Shown piece after piece: positions 45,703 to 55,674 of a stretch of 64,000 nucleotides of DNA. How positions within the stretch are numbered: position 1 is the stretch's first letter; the number at the start of each line of letters is the position of its first letter. The position numbers and the translations under genes are program-made. The notes under the pieces were generated by a model. The model had not been told where the DNA came from and searched no databases. It saw only the letters and a program-made list of their open reading frames with translations. Source of the DNA: Bacillus swezeyi (lineage in GTDB: Bacteria > Bacillota > Bacilli > Bacillales > Bacillaceae); NCBI RefSeq assembly GCF_001969815.1, contig NZ_MRBK01000002.1:1-64000 (forward strand). Direction: 5' to 3'.

Positions 45703-47280
45703 TTATTTTCTCGAATTCGGCGGCTTTGGCGAAGCGGTGTCTTCGCGCTCGACGTTTTTTTGGCTGATTAAACGCGGACGAGAAAATAATCTCCACCGCG
45801 GCATCCGAAGAATCGCATCTTTTTGATCTTCGGCAATGAAGGGGCCGAACGGAGACATATACGGCACTCCAAACGACCGCAGACTGCATAAATGAAGAGT
45901 GAGAGCGATCAAGCCGACGATTATTCCGAATAATCCGAACGAAGCTGCCAGTCCCATAAAAATAAACCGAAGCATTCTCACGGAAATCGATAGATTAAAC
46001 GAGCTGACGATAAAGCTTGAAATCGCCGTTATCGCGACGACGATAACCATGGCAGCGGAAACGATTCCGGCATCAACCGCCGCCGTCCCAATGACAAGCG
46101 TCCCCACAATCGAAACCGCCTGTCCGATCGTTTTCGGCATTCGGACACCGGCTTCGCGAAGAATTTCAAAAGTGACCTCCATTAAAAGAGCTTCAACAAA
46201 AGCTGGAAAAGGCACGCCCTCGCGCTGTGCTGCCAGATTAAGGAGCAGCGGCGTCGGCAGCATTTCCTGGTGAAACGTCGTGATGGCGATATACAGCGAT
46301 GGTCCGAGCAGCGCGATAAAAAAGCCGACAAAACGGAGAAAACGGAGCAGAGTTGTGATATCCGCGCGCTGATAATAGTCATCAGCGGTTTGAAAAAACT
46401 GAACAAACAGGGACGGAACCAGCAGAGCATTTGGACTTCCATCAACAAAAATAGCGACCCGCCCCTCCAGCAGATTCGCCGCCGTGACATCAGGGCGTTC
46501 TGTATGAAAGATGGTGGGGAATGGCGTGTAGGTTTCATCTTGAATCAGCTCTTCGACATAGCCGGTTTCTAGAATGCTGTCAATTTCAATACGATCAAGC
46601 CGTTTTCGAACTTCCTCGACCACTTTGTTATTGGCGATTCCTTTTATATAAGCAATCGATACATTCGTTTTTGTAACGGTGCCGAGCTTCTTTGTTTCAA
46701 ACCAGAGATTTTGGTCGTTGATAATGCGCCGGAGCAGCGCCGTGTTCGTCCGCAGACTTTCCGAGTAAGCCTCTTTTGGACCGCGCACTGTGTTTTCAAC
46801 TGTCGCTTCGGTTACGCCGCGGTCTTTGCCGCCTTTCATTCCAAGAGCTAATCCCTGAGGATAGCCGTCCAGCAAAAAAATGACGTTCCCACTTAACAGC
46901 GAGCTGAAAAGCGTGCTGTAATCGGAAAATTCTTTTAAGTCGGCAACAGTCAAAACAGAGTCTTTTAACCGGCTGAATGAGCTTTCTTCAGCAGACATGT
47001 CGCCTTTCTGAATATGAAACATTAAAGATTCAAGTATAAAATTTTGAACCGCTGACTCATCGATTAAGCCGTCCGTATAAATGATCGCCGTCTTCAAATC
47101 CCCGTCTTTTCCGATTCGAAACTCCCGGACGATAATATCATCGCTGCCCCCGAGCATTTCTTTGACTTTTTGGACATTCTCTTTAAGGTTTGCTTTCAGC
47201 CCATCCTTCTCATCAGAAACTCGATCTTCGGAATGCTTTCCTGATAAGGGTTGATAGTATCGGTTTTTAAAAAATCTCAT
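45703..47280 (-). CDS. gerKA: Spore germinant receptor A subunit (GerKA-like)
   Basis: The protein is 525 aa from ATG 47280 (behind GGGGGAAG). An in-frame TTG at 47343 would add 21 residues but lacks a ribosome binding site. The hydrophilic N-terminal domain contains IVREFRIGKDGDLKTAIIYTDGL. The membrane domain carries PFPTIFHTERPD, GSPNALLVPSLFVQFFQ, GPSLYIAITTFHQEMLPT and FPAFVEALLMEVTFEILREAG. The tail is basic and proline rich. It is first in the A-D-C operon and divergent from the B gene at 47437. Expression in the forespore is expected. Confidence 0.83.
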   Translation of the reverse strand: MRFFKNRYYQPLSGKHSEDRVSDEKDGLKANLKENVQKVKEMLGGSDDIIVREFRIGKDGDLKTAIIYTDGLIDESAVQNFILESLMFHIQKGDMSAEESSFSRLKDSVLTVADLKEFSDYSTLFSSLLSGNVIFLLDGYPQGLALGMKGGKDRGVTEATVENTVRGPKEAYSESLRTNTALLRRIINDQNLWFETKKLGTVTKTNVSIAYIKGIANNKVVEEVRKRLDRIEIDSILETGYVEELIQDETYTPFPTIFHTERPDVTAANLLEGRVAIFVDGSPNALLVPSLFVQFFQTADDYYQRADITTLLRFLRFVGFFIALLGPSLYIAITTFHQEMLPTPLLLNLAAQREGVPFPAFVEALLMEVTFEILREAGVRMPKTIGQAVSIVGTLVIGTAAVDAGIVSAAMVIVVAITAISSFIVSSFNLSISVRMLRFIFMGLAASFGLFGIIVGLIALTLHLCSLRSFGVPYMSPFGPFIAEDQKDAILRMPRWRLFSRPRLISQKNVEREDTASPKPPNSRK

Positions 47281-47325
47281 AACTTCCCCCTGCCATTGTT
47301 CATAGAGGTTTCCTGTATTTGGTTT

Positions 47326-47355
47326 TAATTTGCCTTGATTCAATTTTTTTATACC
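47326..47355 (-). promoter_or_regulatory. Possible SigG promoter of gerKA
   Basis: On the minus strand GGTATA (47350-47355) and CAAATTA (47326-47332), separated by 17 bases, resemble the forespore SigG pattern TGNATA / CATNNTA. They sit 46 bases before the gerKA start. Two mismatches per element keep this tentative. Confidence 0.35.
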
Positions 47356-47436
47356 TTGAGGATGGTGTTTATAATGAATCTCTTTTGTTAATGACTAAGT
47401 ATGTTTATACAAAAGTTGGTTTTGGGAGGCGGGAAA

Positions 47437-48537
47437 ATGGAGAAAGCCAAAATCAGCCCTCACCAGCTATTTTCTTTGATCGTATTATTCGAGTTTGGAA
47501 CTGCGCTGATTGTTCCATTGGGAGTAGAAGCGAAACAGGACGCATGGCTGGCAGAATTGCTTGGTTTAACAGGTGGTATCATACTATTGCTCCACTACTA
47601 TTATCTATACAGGCAGTATCCGAATATGCTATTGACTCGTTATATACAAAATATATTAGGAAGATCCATTGGTTATTTAATAGGTCTTTTATATATTGCA
47701 TTTTTTATCTATGGAGCATCAAGAGATCTTCGTGACGCCAGCGAACTTTTATTACTTCAATATGATCAAACCCCGATGTTTATCCTGAGCGGGGTCTTAA
47801 TGGTTATTGTTTGCTATGCTCTTTATCAAGGCATAGAGACGTTGGCAAGAACTGGAGAAATTATTTTTGGACTGGTATTTATCATGATCCTAGTGACTTT
47901 TTTCTCCATAATCGGTTCAAATGTTATCCGTCTTGAAAATTTGCTCCCAGTCTTAGAAAATGGGTGGAAGCCTGTTATCACAACCGCTTTTCCTGAACGT
48001 GTTTTTTTCCCTTACGGTGAATTAATATGCTTCACTACGATATTACCTTACTTAAATCAACAGAAAATGGGGATGGCATTTGGGCTGGCTGCCACCATTT
48101 TTAGCGGTTTGGTTTTAACGGTGACAATAATCATGGAAATCGCGGTATTAGGTGTTCATGGATGGTCAACTTCTACCTTCCCATTTTTGAAATTTGTGGA
48201 AAAGATAAATTTTGGCGGATTTATACAAGGGTTACAAGGAGTTGCAATGATCGCACTCATTGTGGGGGATTTTGTTAAGGTGACAGTCTTTTCCTATGCA
48301 GCAGTGGCTTGTTCAGCAGATTTATTTCATGTTAAAAATTCCAGTAAATTTATCCTGCCGATCGGGCTGGTGATCCTAGCTCTCTCAGTGATCATTGCTG
48401 GCAGCTATGCAGCACATATTGAACAGGGAAAAGCTGCACTATATTCGATCTTTCCCCTGTTTGCATTTATTATCCCATTGCTGTTAGTCACGGTCGCTTT
48501 TGTTCGGAAGCGTGTCGGCGGCGGCAATCAGCACTAG
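47437..48537 (+). CDS. gerKB: Spore germinant receptor B subunit (GerKB-like)
   Basis: The 366-aa APC-superfamily B subunit has about ten helices. Landmarks are ISPHQLFSLIVLFEFGTALIVPLG (5-28), AKQDAWLAELLGLTGG near 31, LPVLENGWKPVITTAF near 170 and VFFPYGELICFTTILPYL near 190. The start is ATG at 47437 behind GGGAGGCGGG. Unlike most receptors, the B gene is divergent from its A, D and C partners. Codon use is more AT-rich (many ATA, TTA and TAT codons) than the neighbouring gerKA, which hints at separate acquisition. A second, ruined B gene follows in tandem. Confidence 0.8.
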   Translation: MEKAKISPHQLFSLIVLFEFGTALIVPLGVEAKQDAWLAELLGLTGGIILLLHYYYLYRQYPNMLLTRYIQNILGRSIGYLIGLLYIAFFIYGASRDLRDASELLLLQYDQTPMFILSGVLMVIVCYALYQGIETLARTGEIIFGLVFIMILVTFFSIIGSNVIRLENLLPVLENGWKPVITTAFPERVFFPYGELICFTTILPYLNQQKMGMAFGLAATIFSGLVLTVTIIMEIAVLGVHGWSTSTFPFLKFVEKINFGGFIQGLQGVAMIALIVGDFVKVTVFSYAAVACSADLFHVKNSSKFILPIGLVILALSVIIAGSYAAHIEQGKAALYSIFPLFAFIIPLLLVTVAFVRKRVGGGNQH

Positions 48538-48594
48538 CTCTTCTGGGGCTATGGTCCAAATCCGGTTACACTGCCAATACTTCGCGATTTTGAG

Positions 48595-49678
48595 GTGAAA
48601 GGCATTACCGATGTTAAAATCAATTACAGTCAATTTCTGACTTTAGTGATTTTATTTACGGTTGGAACAAGTATTTTAGAGATACCGGCGGGATTGGCCC
48701 GCGGAGGCAAAACAGGATGTCTGAATTGCAGCGATAATGGGGATTGGAATCGGGGTATGCGTCATATGGCTGTTTATCGCCTTATCCCGTCCGTTTCCCT
48801 GGCTTACCTTTGTGCGAAATCAATGAAAAACTGTTTGGTAAATGGATAGGCAAGACGGTTTCTCTTCTATTTGTGACCATGCCGCTCATTGATACAGCCG
48901 ATCTCTTGTATTCAGCGGGGAATGTTGTCAAGACGGAAATGATGCCGGAAACACCGATCACACCACTTAAGATTTTAATGGCGGTCATTTTGCTGCTGGG
49001 CGTGCGGGTCAGATTTGAGACGATCAGCCGCGCCGTTGAAATCTTCGTCGTCTTGTTCATCGCGCTGTTTATCATTTTTATGGTTTTGATCACACCGGAA
49101 ATCGACTTTAACAACATTCAGCCCATTTTTGAAACAGATCTGAAAACCATACTGTGGGCTTCCATGGACATGGTGCCCTACGTCTTCTATCCATTCCGTC
49201 GTGTTATTAATGATTTACCCAGTTTTTCTCAATGAGCCTGAAAAAGCTCGAAATCTTTTTATCATCGGGAGTGTCATTGGCGGGGTGATCGTTTTAATCA
49301 CGACCTTTCTCAGTATTTTGCGGACGCTACAGCCAGACTGCTGTATCCGAGTGATGCGTTAGCCGAGAAGATTCAGATCGGCAACTTTTTGACGAGAATC
49401 GAAGTGATCATGACCAGCATGTGGATGATGACTATCTATACGAAGAGGGAGCTTTATTTTTACGCTTCTGCAAATTTTAAATTTGAAAAGCGTCCGTCCT
49501 CATACCTTGCCATTAGGTATGATCGCCCTCACCTTTCGACATTCATTTTTCCAGATGCGGGCTATGAAAAAATCGGACGGCCATCGCCTATACCGTCTCG
49601 ATGAGGCTGTTTACCACTTATCATGCTGGGAGCGGCCGCCTTTTATCCTGTTACTTTATTTCGAAGCCAAAATTCTAA
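48595..49678 (+). pseudogene. Second gerKB-like B subunit gene, multiply disrupted
   Basis: Fragments in different frames spell a complete germinant receptor B subunit: INYSQFLTLVILFTVGTSILEIPAGLA, then after a shift IAAIMGIGIGVCVIWLFIAL (preceded by TGA where Trp is expected), then after another shift INEKLFGKWIGKTVSLLFVT onward to WASMDMVPYVFY, then FLNEPEKARNLFIIGSVIGG, then LLYPSDALAEKIQIGNFLTR and finally VRPHTLPLGMIALTF. At least four frameshifts and one nonsense codon are needed to explain it. It starts at GTG 48595 behind a GAGGTGA-like site and lies 57 bases after gerKB, so it was probably a tandem partner. It is not functional as read. Confidence 0.85.
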
Positions 49679-49745
49679 AAATTAATGCAAAAATATGATA
49701 ATTGTCCGATATTAATGTCGTAAACTAGAAAAAGGAGTTTTGGCC

Positions 49746-51731
49746 ATGAAAAAAATATTGGACTGGATCAAGCGTCCGTCTCTTTCAAAAAAATTAACGA
49801 TCTCATTTTTATTGATTTTAACTGTGCCCATACTCATCCTTTCAATTGCTTCTGTCTATCAGGCCAGCAGTTCGCTGGAAGATGAGATCATGAGAAGCGC
49901 AAGAAACAGTGTCGACCAATTAAATGAAATGATTGATCAAAACGTCGAAAAAAAGGCGGATGCAATTACATATTTTAGCGAAGTGATTCACGAAAAGACG
50001 TACAAGGAAAAAGGCCGGACTTCATTAAGAGAAAAATTTGAACAATACGCAAAACAAAACAAAGATGTAGAAGCGATCTTCACGGGGTCAAAAGACAGCG
50101 TATATGTCCAGCACCCTTATACCAAAATGCCCGATGACTACGATCCGGTTGAAAGAGGCTGGTATCAAGAGGCCTCTGAGAAAAAAGGCGAAGTGATTGT
50201 CACAGAACCGTATGAATCTGCCGCGACAGGCAATACGGTCATCACAATCGCCAGACAAAATGATGACGGATCAGGAGTTGCCGCACTCAGCTTGAACATT
50301 GACGAGCTGATTAAAGCAACCAACGATGTCAAAATCGGAAAAAGCGGGTTCGCGTTCATTTCAAGCGCTGATAAAAAATATATTGCACACCCGACGATTA
50401 AAGCCGGTACTGAAGGAGAAGGCGACTGGGTCGAGCAAGTCTACAGCAAAGAAAAAGGCGAGTACAAGTATACGTTTCAAGGGAAAGACAGGCAAATAAC
50501 TTTTGCGACAAACAAACTGACCGGCTGGAAAATCGCCGGAACGATGTTTGCAGATGAAATCACAAATGCAGCAAAGCCGGCCTTTCATATGGCTCTTATC
50601 GTATTTGCAGGAGCGGTTGCGCTTGGCGGAATTCTTATTTACTTTATTATTCGTACGATCAGCAAACCGTTGACTCAGCTTGTTTCATCTGCTAGGAGCA
50701 TCAGCAGCGGAGATCTGACACAGCAAATCGAAGTGCAGTCAAACGATGAGTTTGGACAGCTCGGTAAAAGCTTTAACGATATGTCCGAATCGCTCCGCAC
50801 TCTGATCGGCATGATTCAAGAATCGGTTGATAATGTCGCCGCTTCTTCCGAACAGCTGACTGCAAGCGCAGATCAGACGAGCAAAGCGACAGAACACATC
50901 ACTTCAGCGATCGAGCAATTTTCAAGCGGTGCTGAAAGCCAGAGTGAGAAAGTCGAAACAAGCTCTCATCAGCTCAGTCAAATGAATGACAGGCTGAGTG
51001 AAATGACTGAGGTATCAAAATCGATCACAACATCATCAATCAAATCGACAGAAGTCGCTGAGACAGGCGGCGAGCTTGTTCAAAAAACCGTCGGCCAAAT
51101 GAATTCGATCGATCAATCGGTCAAACAAGCTGAAGGTGTTGTCAAAGGACTTGAAGCCAAATCAAAAGACATTACTTCGATCCTCCGCGTCATTAACGGA
51201 ATTGCCGACCAAACAAATTTGCTGGCACTGAATGCCGCAATCGAGGCCGCGCGCGCCGGAGAGTCGGGCAGAGGTTTTTCCGTCGTCGCTGAAGAAGTCC
51301 GGAAACTGGCCGCCCAATCAGCGGACTCAGCAAAAGAAATCGAAACGTTGATTCAGGAAATCGTCAAAGAAATCGAGCACTCACTCAACATGTTTAAATC
51401 GGTCAATCATGAAGTGCAGTCCGGTTTGAAAATTACCGAGAAAACAGATGAGAGCTTTAACCAGATCAGCGACATGACAAATGAGATTGCCGGGAAACTG
51501 CAAACGCTGAACACAGCCGTCGAGCAGCTGTCAAAAGGCTCGCATGAAGTCTCTGGAGCTGTTGAAGACATTGCCGAAGTTTCAAGAGAAAGCACTGCGG
51601 GTATACAGGATATTGCCGCATCGGCAGAAGAACAGCTGGCATCAATGGAAGAAATCAGCTCATCTTCTGCCACACTTGAACAAATGGCTGAAGATCTGCG
51701 CGAGTTGACGAAAAAATTTAAGGTCAATTAA
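49746..51731 (+). CDS. Methyl-accepting chemotaxis protein (McpA/TlpA type)
   Basis: The 661-aa receptor has a transmembrane helix at about 20-40 and an extracellular double-Cache sensor (about 45-275) with the ligand motif [20 protein letters not shown] second helix lies at 280-302, followed by a HAMP domain (about 303-355) and a long coiled-coil signalling domain. The hairpin tip reads [21 protein letters not shown], with [12 protein letters not shown] following. Glutamine/glutamate pairs in the flanking helices are potential methylation sites. The start is ATG at 49746, eight bases after AAAGGAG. TCCGATAT at 49705-49712 resembles a SigD -10 (GCCGATAT), but its -35 spacing is not ideal. Confidence 0.9.
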   Translation: MKKILDWIKRPSLSKKLTISFLLILTVPILILSIASVYQASSSLEDEIMRSARNSVDQLNEMIDQNVEKKADAITYFSEVIHEKTYKEKGRTSLREKFEQYAKQNKDVEAIFTGSKDSVYVQHPYTKMPDDYDPVERGWYQEASEKKGEVIVTEPYESAATGNTVITIARQNDDGSGVAALSLNIDELIKATNDVKIGKSGFAFISSADKKYIAHPTIKAGTEGEGDWVEQVYSKEKGEYKYTFQGKDRQITFATNKLTGWKIAGTMFADEITNAAKPAFHMALIVFAGAVALGGILIYFIIRTISKPLTQLVSSARSISSGDLTQQIEVQSNDEFGQLGKSFNDMSESLRTLIGMIQESVDNVAASSEQLTASADQTSKATEHITSAIEQFSSGAESQSEKVETSSHQLSQMNDRLSEMTEVSKSITTSSIKSTEVAETGGELVQKTVGQMNSIDQSVKQAEGVVKGLEAKSKDITSILRVINGIADQTNLLALNAAIEAARAGESGRGFSVVAEEVRKLAAQSADSAKEIETLIQEIVKEIEHSLNMFKSVNHEVQSGLKITEKTDESFNQISDMTNEIAGKLQTLNTAVEQLSKGSHEVSGAVEDIAEVSRESTAGIQDIAASAEEQLASMEEISSSSATLEQMAEDLRELTKKFKVN

Positions 51732-51735
51732 AAAA

Positions 51736-51764
51736 GAGAGGCTCCTGTTGAATAGGAGCCTCTC
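51736..51764. terminator. Bidirectional terminator between mcp and csaA
   Basis: An 11-bp perfect stem, GAGAGGCTCCT / AGGAGCCTCTC, with a 7-base loop has an A-run on the left that gives a U-tract for the minus-strand gene. Confidence 0.85.
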
Positions 51765-51862
51765 TCAGATTTTGTCATCACTTTTAGACGTGATTGACGG
51801 CGGCGTTCAGGCAGGCCTGACAAAGAACGCGAGGATTTGTCGATACGCTGCCCTTTTATGTA

Positions 51863-52195
51863 TTACCCAATCTTCGTTCCATTTGGCGCTTCTTCATCAG
51901 GCCTTAATAAAATCACATCGCCTTTTTCCGGAACACCGCCAAGAACGAGAACCTCTGATTTAAATCCGGCAATACGCCGCGGCGGAAAATTGACCACTGC
52001 TGTTACCTGCCGGCCTTCAAGCTTTTCAGGCGTATAGCGCTTTGTGATTTGTGCGCTCGACCGCTTGACACCGATTTCATCTCCGAAATCGATCTCCAGC
52101 TTCATCGCCGGGACCCTCGCTTCCGCAAAGATTTCCGCTTTCAAAATCGTTCCAATCCGAATATCGAGCTTTAAAAAGTCTTCAATTACTGCCAT
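51863..52195 (-). CDS. csaA: Chaperone-like tRNA-binding protein CsaA
   Basis: The 110-aa protein consists of a single EMAP-type OB-fold tRNA-binding domain: [16 protein letters not shown] (5-20), [14 protein letters not shown] near 28 and [21 protein letters not shown] near 65. B. subtilis CsaA (110 aa) is a dimer reported to have export-related chaperone activity. The start is ATG at 52195, behind AAGGAGGAG; a pair of upstream in-frame ATGs would overlap that site. It stands alone on its strand. Confidence 0.92.
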   Translation of the reverse strand: MAVIEDFLKLDIRIGTILKAEIFAEARVPAMKLEIDFGDEIGVKRSSAQITKRYTPEKLEGRQVTAVVNFPPRRIAGFKSEVLVLGGVPEKGDVILLRPDEEAPNGTKIG

Positions 52196-52458
52196 GTTTT
52201 TCTCCTCCTTCATCATGACCTATTCTCCCTGTTTCCCTAGTATACATGGACAAGAATAGAATACCATGTCTCCCCCCTTCGTTTAAACAGACATCTCTTT
52301 TTTGCACGCGAGTCAGAAGGACTCTGGCATCAATCTATCAGCCGCTTTTCAATAATGAACCGGCCCCTTTTGCCAGCTGTTCAGGACAACCAACTTTACG
52401 GGATCTCCCTTTCCTTCATAGATTATCAGAAAGTATAACTTAAAAGAGGTGGATCTCG

Positions 52459-53787
52459 ATGTTCGGTTCCTACATGGTTCAAATGGTTCGGGCCAACGCC
52501 CATAAATTAGACCGTCCCCTGAGAGAAAGCGTATTGAAGCTCTATAAACCTTTCAAATGGACGCCATGTTTTCTGCACGGCCTTTTTGAAAAATTCCTTA
52601 TGAAAAACAAAAAAATATCTATCATTATTGAGTTCGAAAAAGACTGTCATCATAAAGGCTATCAGCTTGTAAAAGAGATGGCCGCGAATCAAAGACGGAA
52701 CAAAATAAAGCATCATTTCGCCAAGATCAACTGCTGCAGCGCCGAAGTTACCCCTTCTGTATTGCAATCGCTTCTATCACAGTGCAGCGACATCCGAAAA
52801 ATTTATTTAAATCGGACTGTTAAAGCGCTTCTCGATGTTGCGGTCGAATCAAGCAATGCTAAGAAAGTCGTCAGAAACAATCAGACATTGACAGGAAAAG
52901 GTGTTACGGTAGCTGTCGTGGATACCGGAATATATCCGCATTCAGACCTCGAAGGAAGGATCAAAGCTTTTGCCGACTTTGTCAACCAAAAAGCTGAACC
53001 ATATGATGACAATGGGCATGGCACCCATTGCGCCGGCGATGTTGCAGGAAACGGAGCCGCTTCTTCCGGAGAATACCGCGGACCCGCTCCTGAAGCCGAA
53101 CTGATTGGTGTCAAAGTGTTGGACAAAATGGGGTCCGGCTCGCTCGAAACTGTGATTCAAGGGATAGACTGGTGTATACAGTTTAATGAAGAACATCCGG
53201 AAGATCCGATCGATATTATCTCAATGTCGCTTGGTTCAGATGCTCTTTCCTATGAAAATGAAGAAGAAGACCCTGTCGTCAAAGCCGTTAATACAGCTTG
53301 GGACGCGGGAATTGTCGTCTGCGCTGCCGCTGGAAATTCAGGACCTGATGCCCAAACGATCGCCAGTCCGGGTGTTAGCCGCAAAATTATTACAGTCGGA
53401 GCTTTGGATGACCGCGATACCGTCAGCCGGGATGACGATAATGTCGCATCATATTCAAGCAGAGGACCGACCATTTATGGCCAGGTCAAACCAGACATTT
53501 TAGCACCGGGAACCAATATTATTTCACTGCGCTCACCCGGATCTTTTCTTGATAAACTGCAAAAAGCCAACCGGGTCGGCACAGATTATATGACATTGTC
53601 TGGAACATCAATGGCTACGCCGATTTGTGCAGGTATTGCCGCACTCCTTCTCCAGCAAGCCCCTGACACTGCACCCGATGAAGTCAAAAGGCTTTTAATG
53701 GACGGAGCCGATTGGTGGAAAGATAGAGACCCAAATATTTACGGTGCAGGTTACATTAATGCTGAAATTTCCATTCCCCTAGACTGA
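52459..53787 (+). CDS. aprX: Subtilisin-family serine protease AprX
   Basis: The 442-aa protein has no signal peptide, so it is probably intracellular as in B. subtilis, where AprX has the same length. The N-terminal 140 residues form a propeptide-like region. The catalytic domain shows Asp155 (VAVVDTGIY), His187 (NGHGTHCAG), the oxyanion Asn293 (AAAGNSGP) and Ser384 (SGTSMATP). The gene is monocistronic, with AAAGAGGTG before the ATG and a hairpin after it. Expression of B. subtilis aprX is reported in stationary phase. Confidence 0.95.
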   Translation: MFGSYMVQMVRANAHKLDRPLRESVLKLYKPFKWTPCFLHGLFEKFLMKNKKISIIIEFEKDCHHKGYQLVKEMAANQRRNKIKHHFAKINCCSAEVTPSVLQSLLSQCSDIRKIYLNRTVKALLDVAVESSNAKKVVRNNQTLTGKGVTVAVVDTGIYPHSDLEGRIKAFADFVNQKAEPYDDNGHGTHCAGDVAGNGAASSGEYRGPAPEAELIGVKVLDKMGSGSLETVIQGIDWCIQFNEEHPEDPIDIISMSLGSDALSYENEEEDPVVKAVNTAWDAGIVVCAAAGNSGPDAQTIASPGVSRKIITVGALDDRDTVSRDDDNVASYSSRGPTIYGQVKPDILAPGTNIISLRSPGSFLDKLQKANRVGTDYMTLSGTSMATPICAGIAALLLQQAPDTAPDEVKRLLMDGADWWKDRDPNIYGAGYINAEISIPLD

Positions 53788-53814
53788 CCGGCATCCTAAA
53801 ATCTGAACAACGCT

Positions 53815-53848
53815 TTCGCCCGTTTTCATTCTATGTTAAACGGGCGAA
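53815..53848. terminator. Hairpin between aprX and convergent membrane gene
   Basis: A perfect 11-bp stem, TTCGCCCGTTT / AAACGGGCGAA, with a 12-base loop lies between convergent genes. The T-tracts are poor, so termination is inferred from position. Confidence 0.6.
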
Positions 53849-53861
53849 TATACATCAATAT

Positions 53862-54263
53862 TCAAGCGGCTTTTTTTCTTGTCAGCATCAGCGGAATCAT
53901 CAAATACATGGCATAGGCGCATACCATCCAAATCGCAAATGAAATCACTTGCCCCTCGGAAAATGCAGGGAAAATCAGCGGATGGTTCCATACAGAAAAA
54001 GTGTCAAGGAACAAACCGACCGCCGATCCCCAAATCCCGAGTTTTAAGGCCGCAAACGGTGATTTATCAAGTTGTTGATAAAACAGCAATACTGTATACA
54101 AAACAACAAACGTTCCTGTTTCCAAAAGCAAAAAATGAATCCAAAAAGTATGTTGTCCAGGTTCGGCAAGAACTGAATCGCCAAACAGCACAAAAAACAT
54201 GGTTGCCCCCAGCCAGACAAGGAAAGAAAAAAGAAGAGTCAAACCTAATTTTTGCGTAAACAT
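53862..54263 (-). CDS. Small membrane protein downstream of TetR regulator
   Basis: The 133-aa protein has four predicted helices (about 7-28, 40-62, 72-92 and 105-126), with FWIHFLLLETGTFVVLY and DTFSVWNHPLIFP between them and a closing RKKAA. It may belong to the DUF5367 group, but I am not certain. ATG 54263 follows AAGGGGGA. It lies 12 bases behind the tetR gene, so it is co-transcribed and is the obvious target of that regulator. Function unknown. Confidence 0.7.
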   Translation of the reverse strand: MFTQKLGLTLLFSFLVWLGATMFFVLFGDSVLAEPGQHTFWIHFLLLETGTFVVLYTVLLFYQQLDKSPFAALKLGIWGSAVGLFLDTFSVWNHPLIFPAFSEGQVISFAIWMVCAYAMYLMIPLMLTRKKAA

Positions 54264-54275
54264 TGCCAATCCCCC

Positions 54276-54881
54276 TTACTGATCCGCCTTTTCATGCTGC
54301 TTTAAAGCGTCTTCCGTCAGCTTCTGCAGCACAAGCTCCAGTTCTTGATAGATTTCATCAGAAGAAAACTCAGATGAAATAAAAGACTGCAGGGCAAGGC
54401 CGTCGATCAGTGCATTGAGAAGTATGCTCCACGTTTTAAGTGAGACCCCTTCAACAGGAGATCGCTTCCATAACCCAGAAAGCTGATCTGCTAAAAACGT
54501 ATTTTCATCGTCCAAAAGCTCCCCCAATTGTTTGTTTATCCTCTCATTTCGAAAACCAAAGACGACCAATTCTAAAAATAGCTGATGATAATATGCACCT
54601 TCCTGAGTTCTTGCCTTTGCAGAAGCTAATCCATCCTTCATTTTTTCAGCCGCAGGCTTTTGATTTGCCCTTAAACTCTCCCAAGACGTGCAGCAAACAT
54701 CCCGAACCACTTCAAAAACAAGCTGCTCTTTTGTGCGAAAATGATAGTAAACAGTTCCCTGTGTCACATTTGCATCTTCTGCAACCGCCTTTAACGTCAG
54801 ATTTTCCAACCCGCGCTCTGCAATGCGTCGTTTAGCCGCTTCAATCAGCATCTCTTTTGATGTCACATTTGGCCTTGCCAT
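54276..54881 (-). CDS. TetR/AcrR-family regulator
   Basis: The 201-aa protein has an N-terminal DNA-binding domain (ARPNVTSKEMLIEAAKRRIAE, then LKAVAEDANVTQGTVYYHF with the recognition helix at about 33-51) and an all-helical ligand domain. It heads an operon with a small membrane protein. A palindrome overlaps the region just before its ribosome binding site, so autorepression is likely. GAAGGTGA precedes the ATG. Confidence 0.85.
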   Translation of the reverse strand: MARPNVTSKEMLIEAAKRRIAERGLENLTLKAVAEDANVTQGTVYYHFRTKEQLVFEVVRDVCCTSWESLRANQKPAAEKMKDGLASAKARTQEGAYYHQLFLELVVFGFRNERINKQLGELLDDENTFLADQLSGLWKRSPVEGVSLKTWSILLNALIDGLALQSFISSEFSSDEIYQELELVLQKLTEDALKQHEKADQ

Positions 54882-54895
54882 TCATTCACCTTCTC

Positions 54896-54911
54896 AGTTA
54901 TTCAGATAACT
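54896..54911. promoter_or_regulatory. Candidate TetR operator
   Basis: AGTTAT-TCAG-ATAACT is a perfect dyad 15 bases before the tetR start codon, in the position expected for autorepression. Confidence 0.5.
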
Positions 54912-55032
54912 AACTTATTTGATTAAATTTTAATATGGAAATCATTGCGTGTCAATCCTCAAATTTCATACTATTAGTTTACATAATATCATTATGATAA
55001 ATCATTGACTCAACATCTCTTTTTTCCGCTTT

Positions 55033-55524
55033 TTATTTATTCACGTCTTGTTTTTTTCCTGCCATGACCGTCAATCCTTGAAGAAATTTCAAAATGGCGC
55101 TCTGTTCCGGCTCTGAAAAAGAATCGAGAAACTGGTCAAACGTTTCCGCTTTTTTCTGATGGAGCTTTTCATGTAGCTCGAATACTTGCTTCCCGCTTGG
55201 CGTCAGCCGGAAGTAGACTTCTTTTTTGTTGTCTGTCAGTTGAAAACGTTTGATCAACCCCTCCTTTAAGAGCCTTGAACTGATTTTTGTAATATTTGCT
55301 TTAGATAAATTCATTTTCTTTGCAATTCCGGTATTATTGATCGGTTCACTATGACCGATGCAGCTGATGACATGAATGGTTGTCATATTCCCGGGCAGCC
55401 GCTTGACGTCAGCCTCATCCGCCTGCTTCAGAAGCGCTTTGAGATCTGTATCCGCTTTTTGTTCATTAAGGTGCAGCAGTTTGACATACATATCATAGAT
55501 CAGCTGTTTTGCCAGTTCAGACAT
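55033..55524 (-). CDS. MarR-family regulator
   Basis: The 163-aa winged-helix protein carries NNTGIAKKMNLSKANITKISSRLLKEGLI (about 62-90, recognition helix) and wing QLTDNKKEVYFRLTPSGKQ. The start is MSELAKQL at 55524. Its AAAGGA is 13 bases away, so the exact start is unsure, and the frame is open further upstream. It is divergent from the HD-domain gene across 150 bases that contain AATCAT/ATGATT inverted repeats. The target is unknown. Confidence 0.78.
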   Translation of the reverse strand: MSELAKQLIYDMYVKLLHLNEQKADTDLKALLKQADEADVKRLPGNMTTIHVISCIGHSEPINNTGIAKKMNLSKANITKISSRLLKEGLIKRFQLTDNKKEVYFRLTPSGKQVFELHEKLHQKKAETFDQFLDSFSEPEQSAILKFLQGLTVMAGKKQDVNK

Positions 55525-55674
55525 TGTCCATCGACATTCCTTTCTTTTTCTTTTCCAGTTAACAAAATATTTTAATTCCATTTATCAGGGCTTGTCAACC
55601 TTATGGTAAACTAATCATGAAAAAGAAAATTGTTTTTGTTTATGATTAAACATCATAAAGAGGGAGAGATACTG

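Noticed and set aside
47319..47735. 138-codon plus-strand frame overlapping gerKB
   Set aside because: Out of frame with the well-supported B subunit and without a ribosome binding site.
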